Below are positions 16,344-25,911 of a stretch of DNA of 64,000 bases, in pieces. The notes beneath the pieces were generated by a model. The model had not been told where the DNA came from. It saw only the letters and a program-made list of their open reading frames with translations, and did not search any database. The position numbers were made by a program, and so were the translations under genes. The stretch comes from CAZLPZ01 sp964561535 (GTDB lineage Bacteria > Pseudomonadota > Alphaproteobacteria > Micavibrionales > Micavibrionaceae). How positions within the stretch are numbered: position 1 is the stretch's first letter; the number at the start of each line of letters is the position of its first letter. The DNA lies in NCBI GenBank assembly GCA_964561535.1, contig CAZLPZ010000001.1:1-64000 (forward strand). The letters run 5' to 3'.

Positions 16344-17201
16344 TCATTTCACGTTTTGAAACGCCCCATAAATTGTCCAGTCCCAATCAAACCATCCATA
16401 AATTGGAAAACCCAAACCAAAAACCAATGCCGCGATCTTAAATAAGATGAGGTGAATAACATAAATCTCCAACGTTCGGCGGCCGCACACCTGAATTCCT
16501 GACCGAAAAAAATGAGGTAATACCTTATTTAAAATTGGATATTCTCTTGGACGGATAAAAAATAAAGCTACAAAAGCGAGCATCATCCCGGCCATCGTAG
16601 TCCCGGTCTGAACCAAATCAAACCGAAATGACATATATTGAGACGCCAAAACAGCGGCCACACCCAAACTTAAAAACAGGCCCAACGTCAGGCGATCATT
16701 TAAAACACCAACATTTTTCCCGTCGCGATGTCCCCGAATGGCATACCCCATCAATCCAATTAACACTCCCATCGTCCCGTATTCAAAAATTTCGTTTGTC
16801 AGGGAAAAACCTAAAAACAGAATCACAATCCCGCCCATCATGGATTCGCGTGTCGCAAACAGACGAGGTACCAAAACCGGAATAACCAACCGAATAATCA
16901 TCATACTGACCAACGTGTTCAAAGGAAAAATAAACATTCCCGTCATCACATTTACAGCAATCAAAATCACCGCGCCCGCGACCCATGTCAGGGGAATTGT
17001 CTGTGTACGCGCATACCCGATCAAGAAAAACCAAATTGGGACACAAAACCGTCCGAAAACACGCAGCCACAGGGCGGGATCACCGATATCAGCCCCCAAA
17101 GGCGGGGTCAAAAAATAAAACCCCACATGATCTATGATCATCATGATGACAGCAAAAGTTTTTAAAAAATCAAAAGTGGTCAGATTTTTATAAGAACCCA
17201 T
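16344..17201 (-). CDS. TraX-like multipass membrane protein
   Basis: A 285-residue integral membrane protein with about eight or nine hydrophobic helices. The N-terminus (LKTFAVIMMIIDHVGFYF, then LRVFGRFCVPIWFFLIGYA) is the pattern of the TraX family, whose founding member acetylates the F-plasmid pilin; the wider group includes acyltransferases. Towards the C-terminus RRTLEIYVIHLILFK matches the last conserved helix. The acceptor is unknown. It is 3 nt downstream of fba on the same strand, so likely in one transcript. Confidence 0.7.
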   Translation of the reverse strand: MGSYKNLTTFDFLKTFAVIMMIIDHVGFYFLTPPLGADIGDPALWLRVFGRFCVPIWFFLIGYARTQTIPLTWVAGAVILIAVNVMTGMFIFPLNTLVSMMIIRLVIPVLVPRLFATRESMMGGIVILFLGFSLTNEIFEYGTMGVLIGLMGYAIRGHRDGKNVGVLNDRLTLGLFLSLGVAAVLASQYMSFRFDLVQTGTTMAGMMLAFVALFFIRPREYPILNKVLPHFFRSGIQVCGRRTLEIYVIHLILFKIAALVFGLGFPIYGWFDWDWTIYGAFQNVK

Positions 17202-17204
17202 CCC

Positions 17205-18269
17205 CTACCCCGCAATTGACTGACCCACCGACCCCAGATCGGTAAAGGCCTGGGTCATACGGTCAATCAACCCTTTTTCAGCGAGTCGCAACCATGTGCG
17301 CGGGTCATATTCTTTTTTATAAGGCTTCCCGGTATCAGGATCGATTTGCAAGCGAAACGCAGATTCGTGCGCGATCACATATTCACCGACAGGCCACGCA
17401 TAGGCAAATTGAGTATCGGTATCGATATTCATTTTAAATACACCATATTTGATCGCCGCGGCAATTTTATCAGGTTCGGATCCCGACCCCCCATGAAAAA
17501 CGAAATCCAATGGATTCGGTCCCAGCCCCTGTGTACGTGCAACAAGTTCTTGGGACTCACGCAAAATTTCCGGCCGCAACTGAACATTACCAGGTGCGTA
17601 TACCCCATGGACATTCCCAAAGGACGCCGCCACAGAAAAATGCCCGATCGGCGACAATTGTTCGTAAGCACGCAGAACGTCAGAAGGTTGTGTATAAAGC
17701 CGTGTGCTATCAATATGATCTGATCCCACCCCATCTTCTTCGCCGCCGGTTGCTCCCAATTCAATCTCAAGACTCATCCCAATTTTGGAAAGGCGCCTCA
17801 AAAAAAATTCCGATACTTCCAGATTATCATCAATTTTTTCTGCCGACAGATCAATCATATGAGAACTGAATAATGTTTTCTTTGTCCCCTCATAAAACCC
17901 TTCACTGTGTCCAACCAATGCATCCACCCACGGGAGTAAATCACGGTGCGCATGATCCGTATGCAACACAACACATACACCATATTGGGCGGCAACTAAA
18001 TGAACATGCTGGGCCATCGACACGGCCCCCAAAACGCGGGCGATCAACGCATCCCGCGATACAATTCCACGTCCTCCGAAAAATTCAGCCCCGCCATTTG
18101 AAATTTGAATAATAACATCCGATTTATTTTGTGCTGCCGATTCAAGAACCGCATTCACCGTCGATGTCGATGTTACATTTACAGCCGGCAATGCGTACCC
18201 CCCGCGTTTGCACGCCGCCACCAGGGAACGATAATCATCACCTGTTACAACACCGGGAGAAATGGGCAT
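17205..18269 (-). CDS. fba: Class II fructose-bisphosphate aldolase
   Basis: Cleaves fructose 1,6-bisphosphate into triose phosphates in glycolysis and does the reverse in gluconeogenesis. The 354-residue length and motifs are those of the class IIA (E. coli type) zinc enzyme: VVLHTDHAHRDLLPWVD (zinc His and catalytic Asp), SLEIELGATGGEEDGV, FGNVHGVYAPGNV (zinc His), VFHGGSGS (zinc His and phosphate loop) and KMNIDTDTQFAY. AAAGGA is about 8 nt upstream of the ATG. Confidence 0.97.
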   Translation of the reverse strand: MPISPGVVTGDDYRSLVAACKRGGYALPAVNVTSTSTVNAVLESAAQNKSDVIIQISNGGAEFFGGRGIVSRDALIARVLGAVSMAQHVHLVAAQYGVCVVLHTDHAHRDLLPWVDALVGHSEGFYEGTKKTLFSSHMIDLSAEKIDDNLEVSEFFLRRLSKIGMSLEIELGATGGEEDGVGSDHIDSTRLYTQPSDVLRAYEQLSPIGHFSVAASFGNVHGVYAPGNVQLRPEILRESQELVARTQGLGPNPLDFVFHGGSGSEPDKIAAAIKYGVFKMNIDTDTQFAYAWPVGEYVIAHESAFRLQIDPDTGKPYKKEYDPRTWLRLAEKGLIDRMTQAFTDLGSVGQSIAG

Positions 18270-18315
18270 ATTATAGTCCTTTTAAAGAAGCAGAAAATTA
18301 CAAGAAATTAGAGAC

Positions 18316-18350
18316 AATTCCCTCTCCTTATTATATAAGGACAGGGAATT
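18316..18350. terminator. Long hairpin between lpxB and fba
   Basis: AATTCCCT, one mismatch, TCCTTAT pairs with ATAAGGA and AGGGAATT (18316-18350): 15 base pairs around a 3 nt loop. It follows the lpxB stop on the minus strand, but the clearer T run is on the plus side. It could be a terminator, an mRNA processing hairpin or a small palindromic element. Confidence 0.55.
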
Positions 18351-18386
18351 TTTACTAATTTCTTCTTCAGTTTATTTTTATCAACT

Positions 18387-19553
18387 TTACAAATACTCCA
18401 AAATAAATCTTGCTGCTTTTGCCGCCGGCGTAACATCCGCCCCCTCTCCAATCGCATGACGCACCACGGCAAAGGCATCGCGTTGGGCTGCCGCAACATC
18501 TTTGTTATCAATATAGGGCGCAAGAGTCGCGGCCAACAGATCAGGCGTACATAATTCCTGAACATATTCAGGAACGACCGCCCTTTCCATTAAAATATTG
18601 ACCAAATGGGCAAATTGGCCAGGCTTTACCAATAGACGCGCAATTTTATGGGTTAACCAACTCATCTTATACCCAACGACATGGGGAACATCGGCAATGG
18701 CAAGTTCCAAACCTACCGTCCCTGATACAGCCAGCGCAACGTCACACGCCCGCATCGCCATCGGTTTCATCACAGGATCGGTGACGACATGATATCGCAC
18801 TCCCAATCCTTCACACAACACACGAACACGATCGGCAAGAACTGGGAAAGTAGGAATCAACACACGGAGGTTTTTATGCGTCTGGCCAAGTACATTAATT
18901 GCTCCAATAAAAGGCAATGCATGTCGTTCAACAACGCGCGCACGACTTCCCAAAAATAATCCCAATGTGATTTCATCCGGGCGGATATCCAACATTTTTT
19001 TAAACTGGGTTGGATCCGCCGTTGCAGCCGGGCCATTGATCGCCGGGTGCCCCATCGCCATTGCGCGCAACCCATGTTCTTCAAAATATGGGGGTTCAAA
19101 AGGAAAGAAACAAACCAAACCATCCAAAAACTTGGAAATTTTTTTCGCCCGCCCCGCTCGCCACGCCCAAACGGAAGGCGCCACAACATGAATTTGTTTG
19201 GCTCCCCGCAAAATCCCCCGTAAACGCAATTTCTGTTGGACACGAAAACAAAAATCAGGGCTATCAATTGTGATCACCAGATCAGGCTTGAATCCTTCAA
19301 TTGCCTCAACCGTCTCACGAATACGACGCAAAAAGAAAGGAATTTTTGGGATAATTTCAGCAATCCCCATGATCGATAATTCATGCATCGGAAATAACGA
19401 TACACGCATTCCACCTCTTTTAATGCCATCACCACCAATACCGCGCACATCCAAAGACCGCTCAGTCTGCTCGGCAATCGCACGCAAAATCGCGCCTCCC
19501 AACAAATCGCCTGAAATCTCGCCGGCAATGATAAATATTTTTAAAGGATACAT
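18387..19553 (-). CDS. lpxB: Lipid-A-disaccharide synthase
   Basis: Joins UDP-2,3-diacylglucosamine and lipid X into lipid A disaccharide at the inner membrane. The 388-residue GT19 family protein starts with IFIIAGEISGDLLGG (family GExSGD motif), continues with RGIGGDGIKRGG, and has VAPSVWAWRAGRAKKI and SGTVGLELAIADVPHVVGYK (UDP-sugar site) in order. It ends the lipid A gene run; the ATG at 19553 has no strong ribosome-binding site. Confidence 0.96.
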   Translation of the reverse strand: MYPLKIFIIAGEISGDLLGGAILRAIAEQTERSLDVRGIGGDGIKRGGMRVSLFPMHELSIMGIAEIIPKIPFFLRRIRETVEAIEGFKPDLVITIDSPDFCFRVQQKLRLRGILRGAKQIHVVAPSVWAWRAGRAKKISKFLDGLVCFFPFEPPYFEEHGLRAMAMGHPAINGPAATADPTQFKKMLDIRPDEITLGLFLGSRARVVERHALPFIGAINVLGQTHKNLRVLIPTFPVLADRVRVLCEGLGVRYHVVTDPVMKPMAMRACDVALAVSGTVGLELAIADVPHVVGYKMSWLTHKIARLLVKPGQFAHLVNILMERAVVPEYVQELCTPDLLAATLAPYIDNKDVAAAQRDAFAVVRHAIGEGADVTPAAKAARFILEYL

Positions 19554-19574
19554 GATGACGAATGATTGGAAATT

Positions 19575-19617
19575 GGATGATTAGATCATAGAAAAAATTC
19601 TAATTATCTAATCATCC
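19575..19617. repeat. Perfect 12 bp inverted repeat between lpxI and lpxB
   Basis: GGATGATTAGAT (19575-19586) and ATCTAATCATCC (19606-19617) pair perfectly across a 19 nt A/T-rich loop. It occupies most of the lpxI-lpxB junction. There is no T run on the minus strand, so attenuation or mRNA stability is as likely as termination. Confidence 0.6.
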
Positions 19618-19627
19618 AACCCTCTAA

Positions 19628-20488
19628 TCATCTTCCTCCTTCCCCTACCCCAAAAACAAATAATTGGTGTGCCTCGGCAAGCTCAGTAACTTGAACAGGA
19701 TCGACAATTAACGTACTCCCTGCCTGAACCGCAATGCCACGAAAGCCCGCTATTGCCGCTGCCGTAATCGTATCAGGGCCAATAGTCGGCAAGTCAATAT
19801 CACGATCTTGATCTGGTTTTGATGCCTTAATCAGAATAGGCCCTGGACCGACGCGCTTTAATTCTCCACATCTTTTAATTAACGCACCTGTCCCCTCGAT
19901 TGCCTCGACCCCCAATACAATTCCTCCCTGAACCACAACTGATTGTCCAACATCGGCGAGTCCCAACACACGCGCCACGGCAAGGCCACGTTGAATATCA
20001 TAAACAGCGTCATTATCGGGAATACGATGTCCCATCGGTCCGACGGCTGCGATTAAATCAGGTAAATATGTTTGAATCCCCTGAACCCTTAATCCTTCGC
20101 GTTCTAAAATTTTACGTACCGCACGCAATAATCCATCATCACCCAGTCGAAGGCGCAGAAGTAATGGGATCGCACGAATCAATGTCCAGAAATCAGGGCG
20201 GAGTTCCCAAAACGATGGTCGCCGCACCGCTCCGATCATAACAATATTTTGCACACCATTATTTTGAAAAAAACGAACAATGGATTTACCACGTCCAATC
20301 GAAAATGACGTGCGCAAATGGGGCGCAAAATCATCCGGATTCGCCGACCCATTCAACGCCACCACGGCCACCGGTAAACCCATTTGTTCACATTTTTTAA
20401 CCAGAGCCAACGGTAACATCCCCGCCCCGGCAATAATCCCAAGCGGTGTCCGTGATATCAAGTTGTTTGTGTTTTCATAGGTTGGCAT
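19628..20488 (-). CDS. lpxI: UDP-2,3-diacylglucosamine pyrophosphatase LpxI
   Basis: Hydrolyses UDP-2,3-diacylglucosamine to lipid X, the step done by LpxH in gammaproteobacteria. The 286-residue DUF1009 protein shows PLGIIAGAGMLPLAL at the N-terminus and, later, DLPTIGPDTITAAAIAGFRGIAVQAGSTLI, the conserved C-terminal catalytic block with its Asp. The ATG at 20488 overlaps the end of lpxA by 31 nt; this overlap suggests coupling. Confidence 0.93.
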   Translation of the reverse strand: MPTYENTNNLISRTPLGIIAGAGMLPLALVKKCEQMGLPVAVVALNGSANPDDFAPHLRTSFSIGRGKSIVRFFQNNGVQNIVMIGAVRRPSFWELRPDFWTLIRAIPLLLRLRLGDDGLLRAVRKILEREGLRVQGIQTYLPDLIAAVGPMGHRIPDNDAVYDIQRGLAVARVLGLADVGQSVVVQGGIVLGVEAIEGTGALIKRCGELKRVGPGPILIKASKPDQDRDIDLPTIGPDTITAAAIAGFRGIAVQAGSTLIVDPVQVTELAEAHQLFVFGVGEGGR

Positions 20489-21143
20489 AATGGATATTTC
20501 GTGCCCTCGCGGATAAATTCGATCATTTGCATGACAGCGGGTTGATCTGCGTATTGCCTTGCGACTTGCTCGGTCCGTTCTGATAACGTCCCAGACGCAT
20601 CGTCAAACAAATCATCAAATGCCTTCAGCATGACGCGAATTTGATCTTTCGTAAAGCCTCGACGTTGAAGTCCCACCAGATTAAGCCCCTCGAGCATCGC
20701 ATCATCGCACCGCGCACGTCCATACGGCATAATGTCAGACACAACACGAGATACGCCACCGACAACCGCTCCCTCACCCACCCGAATAAATTGATGAATG
20801 GCTGCAAGACCTCCAATCACGCTATCACTTCCGACCGTGACATGCCCCGCAAGCGTAGCCAGATTCGCCATGATCACCCGATCACCCACAACACAATCGT
20901 GCGCCACATGCACGCCCATCATAAACAAACCATTTGACCCAACACGTGTCACGCCGCCGCCACCCGCCGTTCCCGTGTTCATCGTGACATATTCGCGGAT
21001 CGTATTTTTTTCGCCAATGACCAGTTCGGTTTTTTCACCACCAAATTTTAAATCTTGAGGGTCGCCGCCCAAAGATGCAAACGGGTGAATGACCGTCCCC
21101 GCGCCAACGCGCGTATGCCCATCAATCACCACGTGCGATTTTA
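20458..21143 (-). CDS. lpxA: UDP-GlcNAc acyltransferase LpxA (5' end lost in sequence gap)
   Basis: Catalyses the first acylation of lipid A synthesis. The visible part is a left-handed beta helix of hexapeptide repeats with VHVAHDCVVGDRV (catalytic His) and the C-terminal helical region (RGFTKDQIRVMLKAFDDLF). The first roughly 40-50 residues expected for the family fall in or beside the run of N at 21144-21243. Reading is in frame from the gap edge (KSHVVIDGHTRVG). Confidence 0.93.
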
Positions 21144-21243
21144 NNNNNNNNNNNNNNNNNNNNNNNNNNNNNNNNNNNNNNNNNNNNNNNNNNNNNNNNN
21201 NNNNNNNNNNNNNNNNNNNNNNNNNNNNNNNNNNNNNNNNNNN
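21144..21243. other. Assembly gap (100 N)
   Basis: A run of exactly 100 N, a usual placeholder for unknown length. It hides the 3' end of fabZ and the 5' end of lpxA. Both genes look normal on either side. Confidence 0.98.
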
Positions 21244-21719
21244 TAATCCATCAGCATCGCGCTGAACACTGCTTCGGCGACTTTTTGACCATCAACTTTT
21301 GCTTCACCTTGAAACTTCCAGGCTTTGTTACGCTTTTGAATTTGGGTCACATGCAAATGCAACGTATCCCCCGGCACAACCGGTTTTCGGAACCGCGCAC
21401 TATCAATCGTCATAAAATAGACCAATTTTCCAACGGCCGATTCTCCATAGGTATGAATAACCAAACACGCCGCTGTCTGGGCCATCGCCTCGACAATCAA
21501 CACGCCAGGCATAACGGGATAGCCCGGAAAATGCCCATTAAAAAACGGTTCATTGATGGTAACGTTTTTCAATCCAACAGCACTTAATCCCGGTTCAATG
21601 GACAACATACGGTCAACCAACAAAATGGGATAACGATGCGGGATCATGTCCATTACTTTACGGACATCCCATCCGGTTGTTGTCACCTGTAACTTTTCAG
21701 CCGTTTCAATAATACTCAT
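21244..21719 (-). CDS. fabZ: 3-hydroxyacyl-ACP dehydratase FabZ (3' end lost in gap)
   Basis: Dehydrates 3-hydroxyacyl-ACP in fatty acid elongation. DMIPHRYPILLVDR, then NEPFFNGHFPGYPVMPGVLIVEAMAQ, given here in outline, contain the catalytic His and Glu of the hot-dog fold. The last codons before the gap read AMLMD. RBS AAGGGCGAGAG precedes the ATG at 21719. It lies between lpxD and lpxA, where it shares 3-hydroxyacyl-ACP with lipid A synthesis. Confidence 0.95.
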
Positions 21720-21737
21720 AAGATCTCTCGCCCTTAA

Positions 21738-22760
21738 TTACGATAAGCCAGTCCGCTTGGTCATTCGGTTTAGATATGCAACATGCCGCATAAATTGGGT
21801 CTTTGGCAAGGCCGGATACCCCATATAGGTCTCACCCGCCGGAATATCCCCAATGACACCTGATTGCGCCGCAATCTGCGCACCTTTACCGATATGTAAA
21901 TGACCAGCAACGCCCGCCTGGCCACCCAAAGCCACATAATCTTCAAGAACGCTGCTACCCGAAATACCCACCTGGGCAACAATAATACATCCACGGCCAA
22001 TTTTAACGTTATGCGCAATTTGAACCAAATTATCAATCCACGTCCCCGTACCAATCACAGTATCTCCGATCGTCCCCCGATCAATACATGTATTCGCCCC
22101 AATTTCACAATTATCTTCAATAATCACACGCCCGAGTTGTGGGACCTTGACATGCCCTGTCGGATCAATAGCAAATCCAAATCCGTCTTGCCCCACCCGC
22201 ACGCCCGGATATAACCGAACATGATGACCGATCAAAGCATACGCGACACTCGCGTTCGGCCCAATACGACAATGCGTACCGATTTGAACATTCTCGCCAA
22301 TCACACTGTTCGACTCGATCCAACTGCCCGCCCCAATGTGCGCACCCGGACCAATGACAACCCCCGCATCGATCCGACAAGCCTCACCAATTACCGCTGT
22401 TACATCAATGATAGCATGTTCTGATATTGCAGAAAGTGGTTGCGATTCCGGATAAAACATCTGAGCCGCATACGCATAGGATTTATAAGGAAGTGGGGTA
22501 ACCAAACACACCATTCCAGAAGGTGCAAGTGCAGCCATTTCAGAGCGCATAAAACAGGCTCCCGCACGGCTCTTTTGAAATTGATCGCGATATTTCCGAT
22601 TATCGATAAAAGAAAGGTTTGTGACCTCCGCAGTATCAAGTGGGGCCACATCATTAACCATTAGGCCCGCAAATTCTGGCTTAAGAACAGCCCCTGCTTG
22701 ATCCGCAATCTGTCGCAGAGAAAACGGACCGCGCCGCGTAAAAAATCGTGGATCCGCCAT
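21738..22760 (-). CDS. lpxD: UDP-3-O-acylglucosamine N-acyltransferase
   Basis: Adds the N-linked acyl chain in lipid A synthesis. The 340 residues start with a uridine-binding domain (to about residue 110, with SFIDNRKYRDQF), followed by hexapeptide repeats of the left-handed beta helix including NLVQIAHNVKIGRGC (catalytic His) and a short helical C-terminus. AAGGAGAGG precedes the ATG. Upstream neighbour is the OmpH-type chaperone. Confidence 0.96.
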   Translation of the reverse strand: MADPRFFTRRGPFSLRQIADQAGAVLKPEFAGLMVNDVAPLDTAEVTNLSFIDNRKYRDQFQKSRAGACFMRSEMAALAPSGMVCLVTPLPYKSYAYAAQMFYPESQPLSAISEHAIIDVTAVIGEACRIDAGVVIGPGAHIGAGSWIESNSVIGENVQIGTHCRIGPNASVAYALIGHHVRLYPGVRVGQDGFGFAIDPTGHVKVPQLGRVIIEDNCEIGANTCIDRGTIGDTVIGTGTWIDNLVQIAHNVKIGRGCIIVAQVGISGSSVLEDYVALGGQAGVAGHLHIGKGAQIAAQSGVIGDIPAGETYMGYPALPKTQFMRHVAYLNRMTKRTGLS

Positions 22761-22898
22761 ACCGCCCTCTCCTTAAAAAATTATAGGTTCAAAGTATTGC
22801 AAGAATTGCCTTACGAAAGAAACCCCGTGTCCAGATTTAATCATAAATCATGTCTGAACACCGACTTTCATCGCGAGATCAACGGCTCAACATAAACC

Positions 22899-23435
22899 CT
22901 AATTAAATTTAATCTTGATTGTTTTAACACGCACATTCAATTTGGCCATGACATCAGATGTAATATCCAAACTATTATCACCAATCACGACGTTCTGTTT
23001 TGTAATTACCAATTGAATTTTCTTTTCCGTTGAAATTCCACTGACAACTGCAATCACATTATCACGCAACTCCGCGACAGCTTTATTAAAGGCATCATCG
23101 GTTGATTTACGTTTGTCTTGAACTTTGGCACGCGCATCTTGTAATTTTTTCTCAAATTCCTTTTTAAGAGCCATAAATTCTTCCGGCTTGGCTGTGTCCT
23201 TTTTCTGGATCAATGCCTGTTCATCTTTTTTCAAAGGTGCTTCGATATCTTTAATTTCTTGAGCTAATTTTGTGCGTTGGGCTTTAACTTGATCCAAAAT
23301 ACTTTTCGCGGCGTCCGATTTATTTAAGATTTCCTGCATATCCACAACCGCAAGCGACAAATCCGCGCGGGCACCCGAGGACATTCCTACAACAGACAAC
23401 AAGGCAACAACAGCAATCATCAGAAAACGAAACAT
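22899..23435 (-). CDS. OmpH/Skp-family periplasmic chaperone
   Basis: A 178-residue exported protein with a signal peptide (MFRFLMIAVVALLSVVGMSSGARA), a SLAVVDMQEILNKSDAAKSI strand-helix start, and a long Lys/Glu/Ala coiled coil (about residues 55-125), as in Skp tentacles. It escorts unfolded outer-membrane proteins to BamA, whose gene is directly upstream. AAAGGA lies before the ATG. Confidence 0.9.
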   Translation of the reverse strand: MFRFLMIAVVALLSVVGMSSGARADLSLAVVDMQEILNKSDAAKSILDQVKAQRTKLAQEIKDIEAPLKKDEQALIQKKDTAKPEEFMALKKEFEKKLQDARAKVQDKRKSTDDAFNKAVAELRDNVIAVVSGISTEKKIQLVITKQNVVIGDNSLDITSDVMAKLNVRVKTIKIKFN

Positions 23436-23489
23436 CTTAATTATCCTTTTTTAAATAAATCGAAAAATATAAAATCTAGACCCAACGCC

Positions 23490-25769
23490 CTAGAACCGCG
23501 TTCCAAAGTTAAAGCGGAAATGCTCTTCTTTGTCAAAGTCTTCTTTGGCATAAGGGACTGCGTAATCCAGTCGCAGGGGCCCAAGTGGCGACCGCCAAGA
23601 TACGCCCAACCCCCCACTCGCTCGTACACCACTTTTATCATCAATCCCGGATCCAGTTTCATCAACCCCCCATAACGACCCTGCATCATTAAAGGCATGA
23701 CCTTCAATACCATATTCTTTAGGTAACCCGAGAGGGAATGATAATTCAGCTGTCGTTCGGTAAAATTGGTTTCCACCCAACGCATCACGAGTCGCACGAT
23801 CACGCGGCCCAATCCCCGATCGTTCAAACCCGCGCAAGGTCGTCCCGCCGATATAATAACGTTCACTAATGCGAACGTCGTCACTCAACCCATGAATGAT
23901 CCCTGTTTCGCCCAAAACATTAAATACAACAGTTTTTGTGACGGGATAATAATAACTCGCCCCCGTTTTACCCGATACAAAGGATGCATCTCCCCCCACA
24001 CCTGCATATTCGGTTTCTAACCAATATTGCCAACCGTCTGTCGGAAACAACACACTGTCCCGATTATCATACGTGGTGCGTTGTGAAATGGCCGAGGTTG
24101 TACGCGATCCTTCTTGGGCCCGAACAAACCGCGAGGCCGAATCCTTAACTCCACTGATCTCGTTGGTTTCATAGCGATATTTCGCCGTTTGGCGCCAACG
24201 TTCTGATAAAGGGTACCCGAGACGTAACGCCCCACCCGTCCGTTTTTGGTCGTACGAGCTTTCATCTTGTAAATCACGCGTCATATGAAACGCATCAATC
24301 CCGGCGGAAATATCACGCGACAAGAAATAAGGTTCGGTAAACGATACATCAAATTCAGTTTTCTTGCCGGATAAAATCGTCGCAAACGACAAATCTTGCC
24401 CCTTACCCAAAAAATTCTTTTCACTTAATCGTAAATCAGCCAAAGGACCGTCGGATGTTGAAAATCCTGCCCCAATTGACACCTCACCCGTCGATTGTTC
24501 CGAAATTTCAACATCAATCACAGTACGATCCGGCGTTGATCCCGGTAAATTGCGTACAACTACTTTTTCAAAAAACCCTAAATCTCGGATCGATTTTTCT
24601 GATTTGGCAAGCAAAGTCCGGTTAAACGGATCGCCCTCAACCAATAACATTTCACGCCGGATCACTTTGTCTTGGGTTCGCATATTTCCATGAACATCAA
24701 TACGCTCAACAAATACGCGCGGACTTTCGTTAATTTGAAAAACAATATCTACCGTATGAGACTCGCTGTTGCGTTGCACATCTGGACGCACATTCACAAA
24801 TGCATATTGCATATCTCCAAGAGCCTTGGTCAAGGCATCGGTTGAACTTTCAATTTCAGTTGCATCATACCAATCACCCGTTTTCATCGTAACTTTTTTC
24901 TGCAGCGGCGCCGCATTCACGTCTTGTAAAAATGATGTCACATTCGTTGTCCCCACGCGATACCGTTCACCTTCCTCGATCGTAAACGTTACATAGAAAG
25001 ACCCCTTATCCGGTGACATTTCAGTTTCTGATGAAATCATTTGGAAGTCGACATAGCCTTGGCTTAAATAAAATTTCCGAAGTTGTTCTTCGTCAAACGC
25101 CAATCGGTCGGGATCATAACGATCACTCGAGGTTAGAAAACTGTACCACTGACTTTCACGCGTGGTGATGGTCTCACGTAATTTTGAATCAGAAAAACGT
25201 TTATTCCCAATAAACCGGATCGAGTCCACTTTTGTCACGTGACCTTCGTCGATTTCAAATACCAAATTAACTCTGTTTTGATCAAGTTCAATGATTTTAG
25301 GGGTGACCGCCGCCGCAAATCGACCCGATTTTTGATAGATTTGATAGATACGGGCGACATCTTCCTGGACCTTGTCACGACTATATACTTGACGTGGCTT
25401 AAGTTGCGTTTCTATCCCCAACGATTCATCCGACACGCGGTCATTTCCTTCAAACGCAATTTCATTAATAATCGCGTTTTCCTTCACGGTGACTTGCAAA
25501 ATATCCCCCCGTTGGGTCATCGCAATATCGGCAAACAAGCCCGTCGCAAACAGATTTTTAATCGCGGCGTTAATGGTGTCATCCGTCAACGGATCCCCTT
25601 TTTTAAGGGACATATAGGCAGCCACGGTCGTGGGTTCAACCCGTTCGGCTCCAATCACCCGAATTTCGCGCAGCGGTGTCCCATCCCCGGCCGCATAGGC
25701 AATGGTTGGACTCGCCCCGATAAACACGGCAGACAGAAACACAAAAAGGATAAGGGAATAGAGGCGCAT
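23490..25769 (-). CDS. bamA: Outer-membrane assembly factor BamA
   Basis: The central Omp85 barrel that inserts outer-membrane proteins. I start it at ATG 25769 (AAAGGA 9 nt upstream), giving 759 residues with a clear signal peptide (MRLYSLILFVFLSAVFIGA, then AYA). POTRA domains begin at LREIRVIGAERV and continue to about residue 410. The C-terminal barrel contains the lid-loop-type GGTTLRGFERSGIGPRD (VRGF-type motif) and ends in Phe (FNFGTRF), the outer-membrane signature. Confidence 0.96.
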   Translation of the reverse strand: MRLYSLILFVFLSAVFIGASPTIAYAAGDGTPLREIRVIGAERVEPTTVAAYMSLKKGDPLTDDTINAAIKNLFATGLFADIAMTQRGDILQVTVKENAIINEIAFEGNDRVSDESLGIETQLKPRQVYSRDKVQEDVARIYQIYQKSGRFAAAVTPKIIELDQNRVNLVFEIDEGHVTKVDSIRFIGNKRFSDSKLRETITTRESQWYSFLTSSDRYDPDRLAFDEEQLRKFYLSQGYVDFQMISSETEMSPDKGSFYVTFTIEEGERYRVGTTNVTSFLQDVNAAPLQKKVTMKTGDWYDATEIESSTDALTKALGDMQYAFVNVRPDVQRNSESHTVDIVFQINESPRVFVERIDVHGNMRTQDKVIRREMLLVEGDPFNRTLLAKSEKSIRDLGFFEKVVVRNLPGSTPDRTVIDVEISEQSTGEVSIGAGFSTSDGPLADLRLSEKNFLGKGQDLSFATILSGKKTEFDVSFTEPYFLSRDISAGIDAFHMTRDLQDESSYDQKRTGGALRLGYPLSERWRQTAKYRYETNEISGVKDSASRFVRAQEGSRTTSAISQRTTYDNRDSVLFPTDGWQYWLETEYAGVGGDASFVSGKTGASYYYPVTKTVVFNVLGETGIIHGLSDDVRISERYYIGGTTLRGFERSGIGPRDRATRDALGGNQFYRTTAELSFPLGLPKEYGIEGHAFNDAGSLWGVDETGSGIDDKSGVRASGGLGVSWRSPLGPLRLDYAVPYAKEDFDKEEHFRFNFGTRF

Positions 25770-25877
25770 GGGAAGCGTTCCTTTGACAAAGGCGAAAAAG
25801 ATGATGCCGCAAAATAGCAGAAGGGCATGAACTGCGAAAGAGGGGAAAAATCGTTTGTACACAGGTGGGGAAGAAAA

Positions 25878-25908
25878 GTGTCGTCCCGGCATAAGCCGCG
25901 ACGACATT
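25878..25908. repeat. Short palindrome between rseP and bamA
   Basis: GTCGTC-C-CGGC and GCCG-C-GACGAC flank ATAA. It resembles the outer part of the TCATCCCGGC repeats but is diverged. It lies in the 142 nt rseP-bamA spacer and may act as a terminator or stabilising hairpin. Confidence 0.5.
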
Positions 25909-25911
25909 CGA

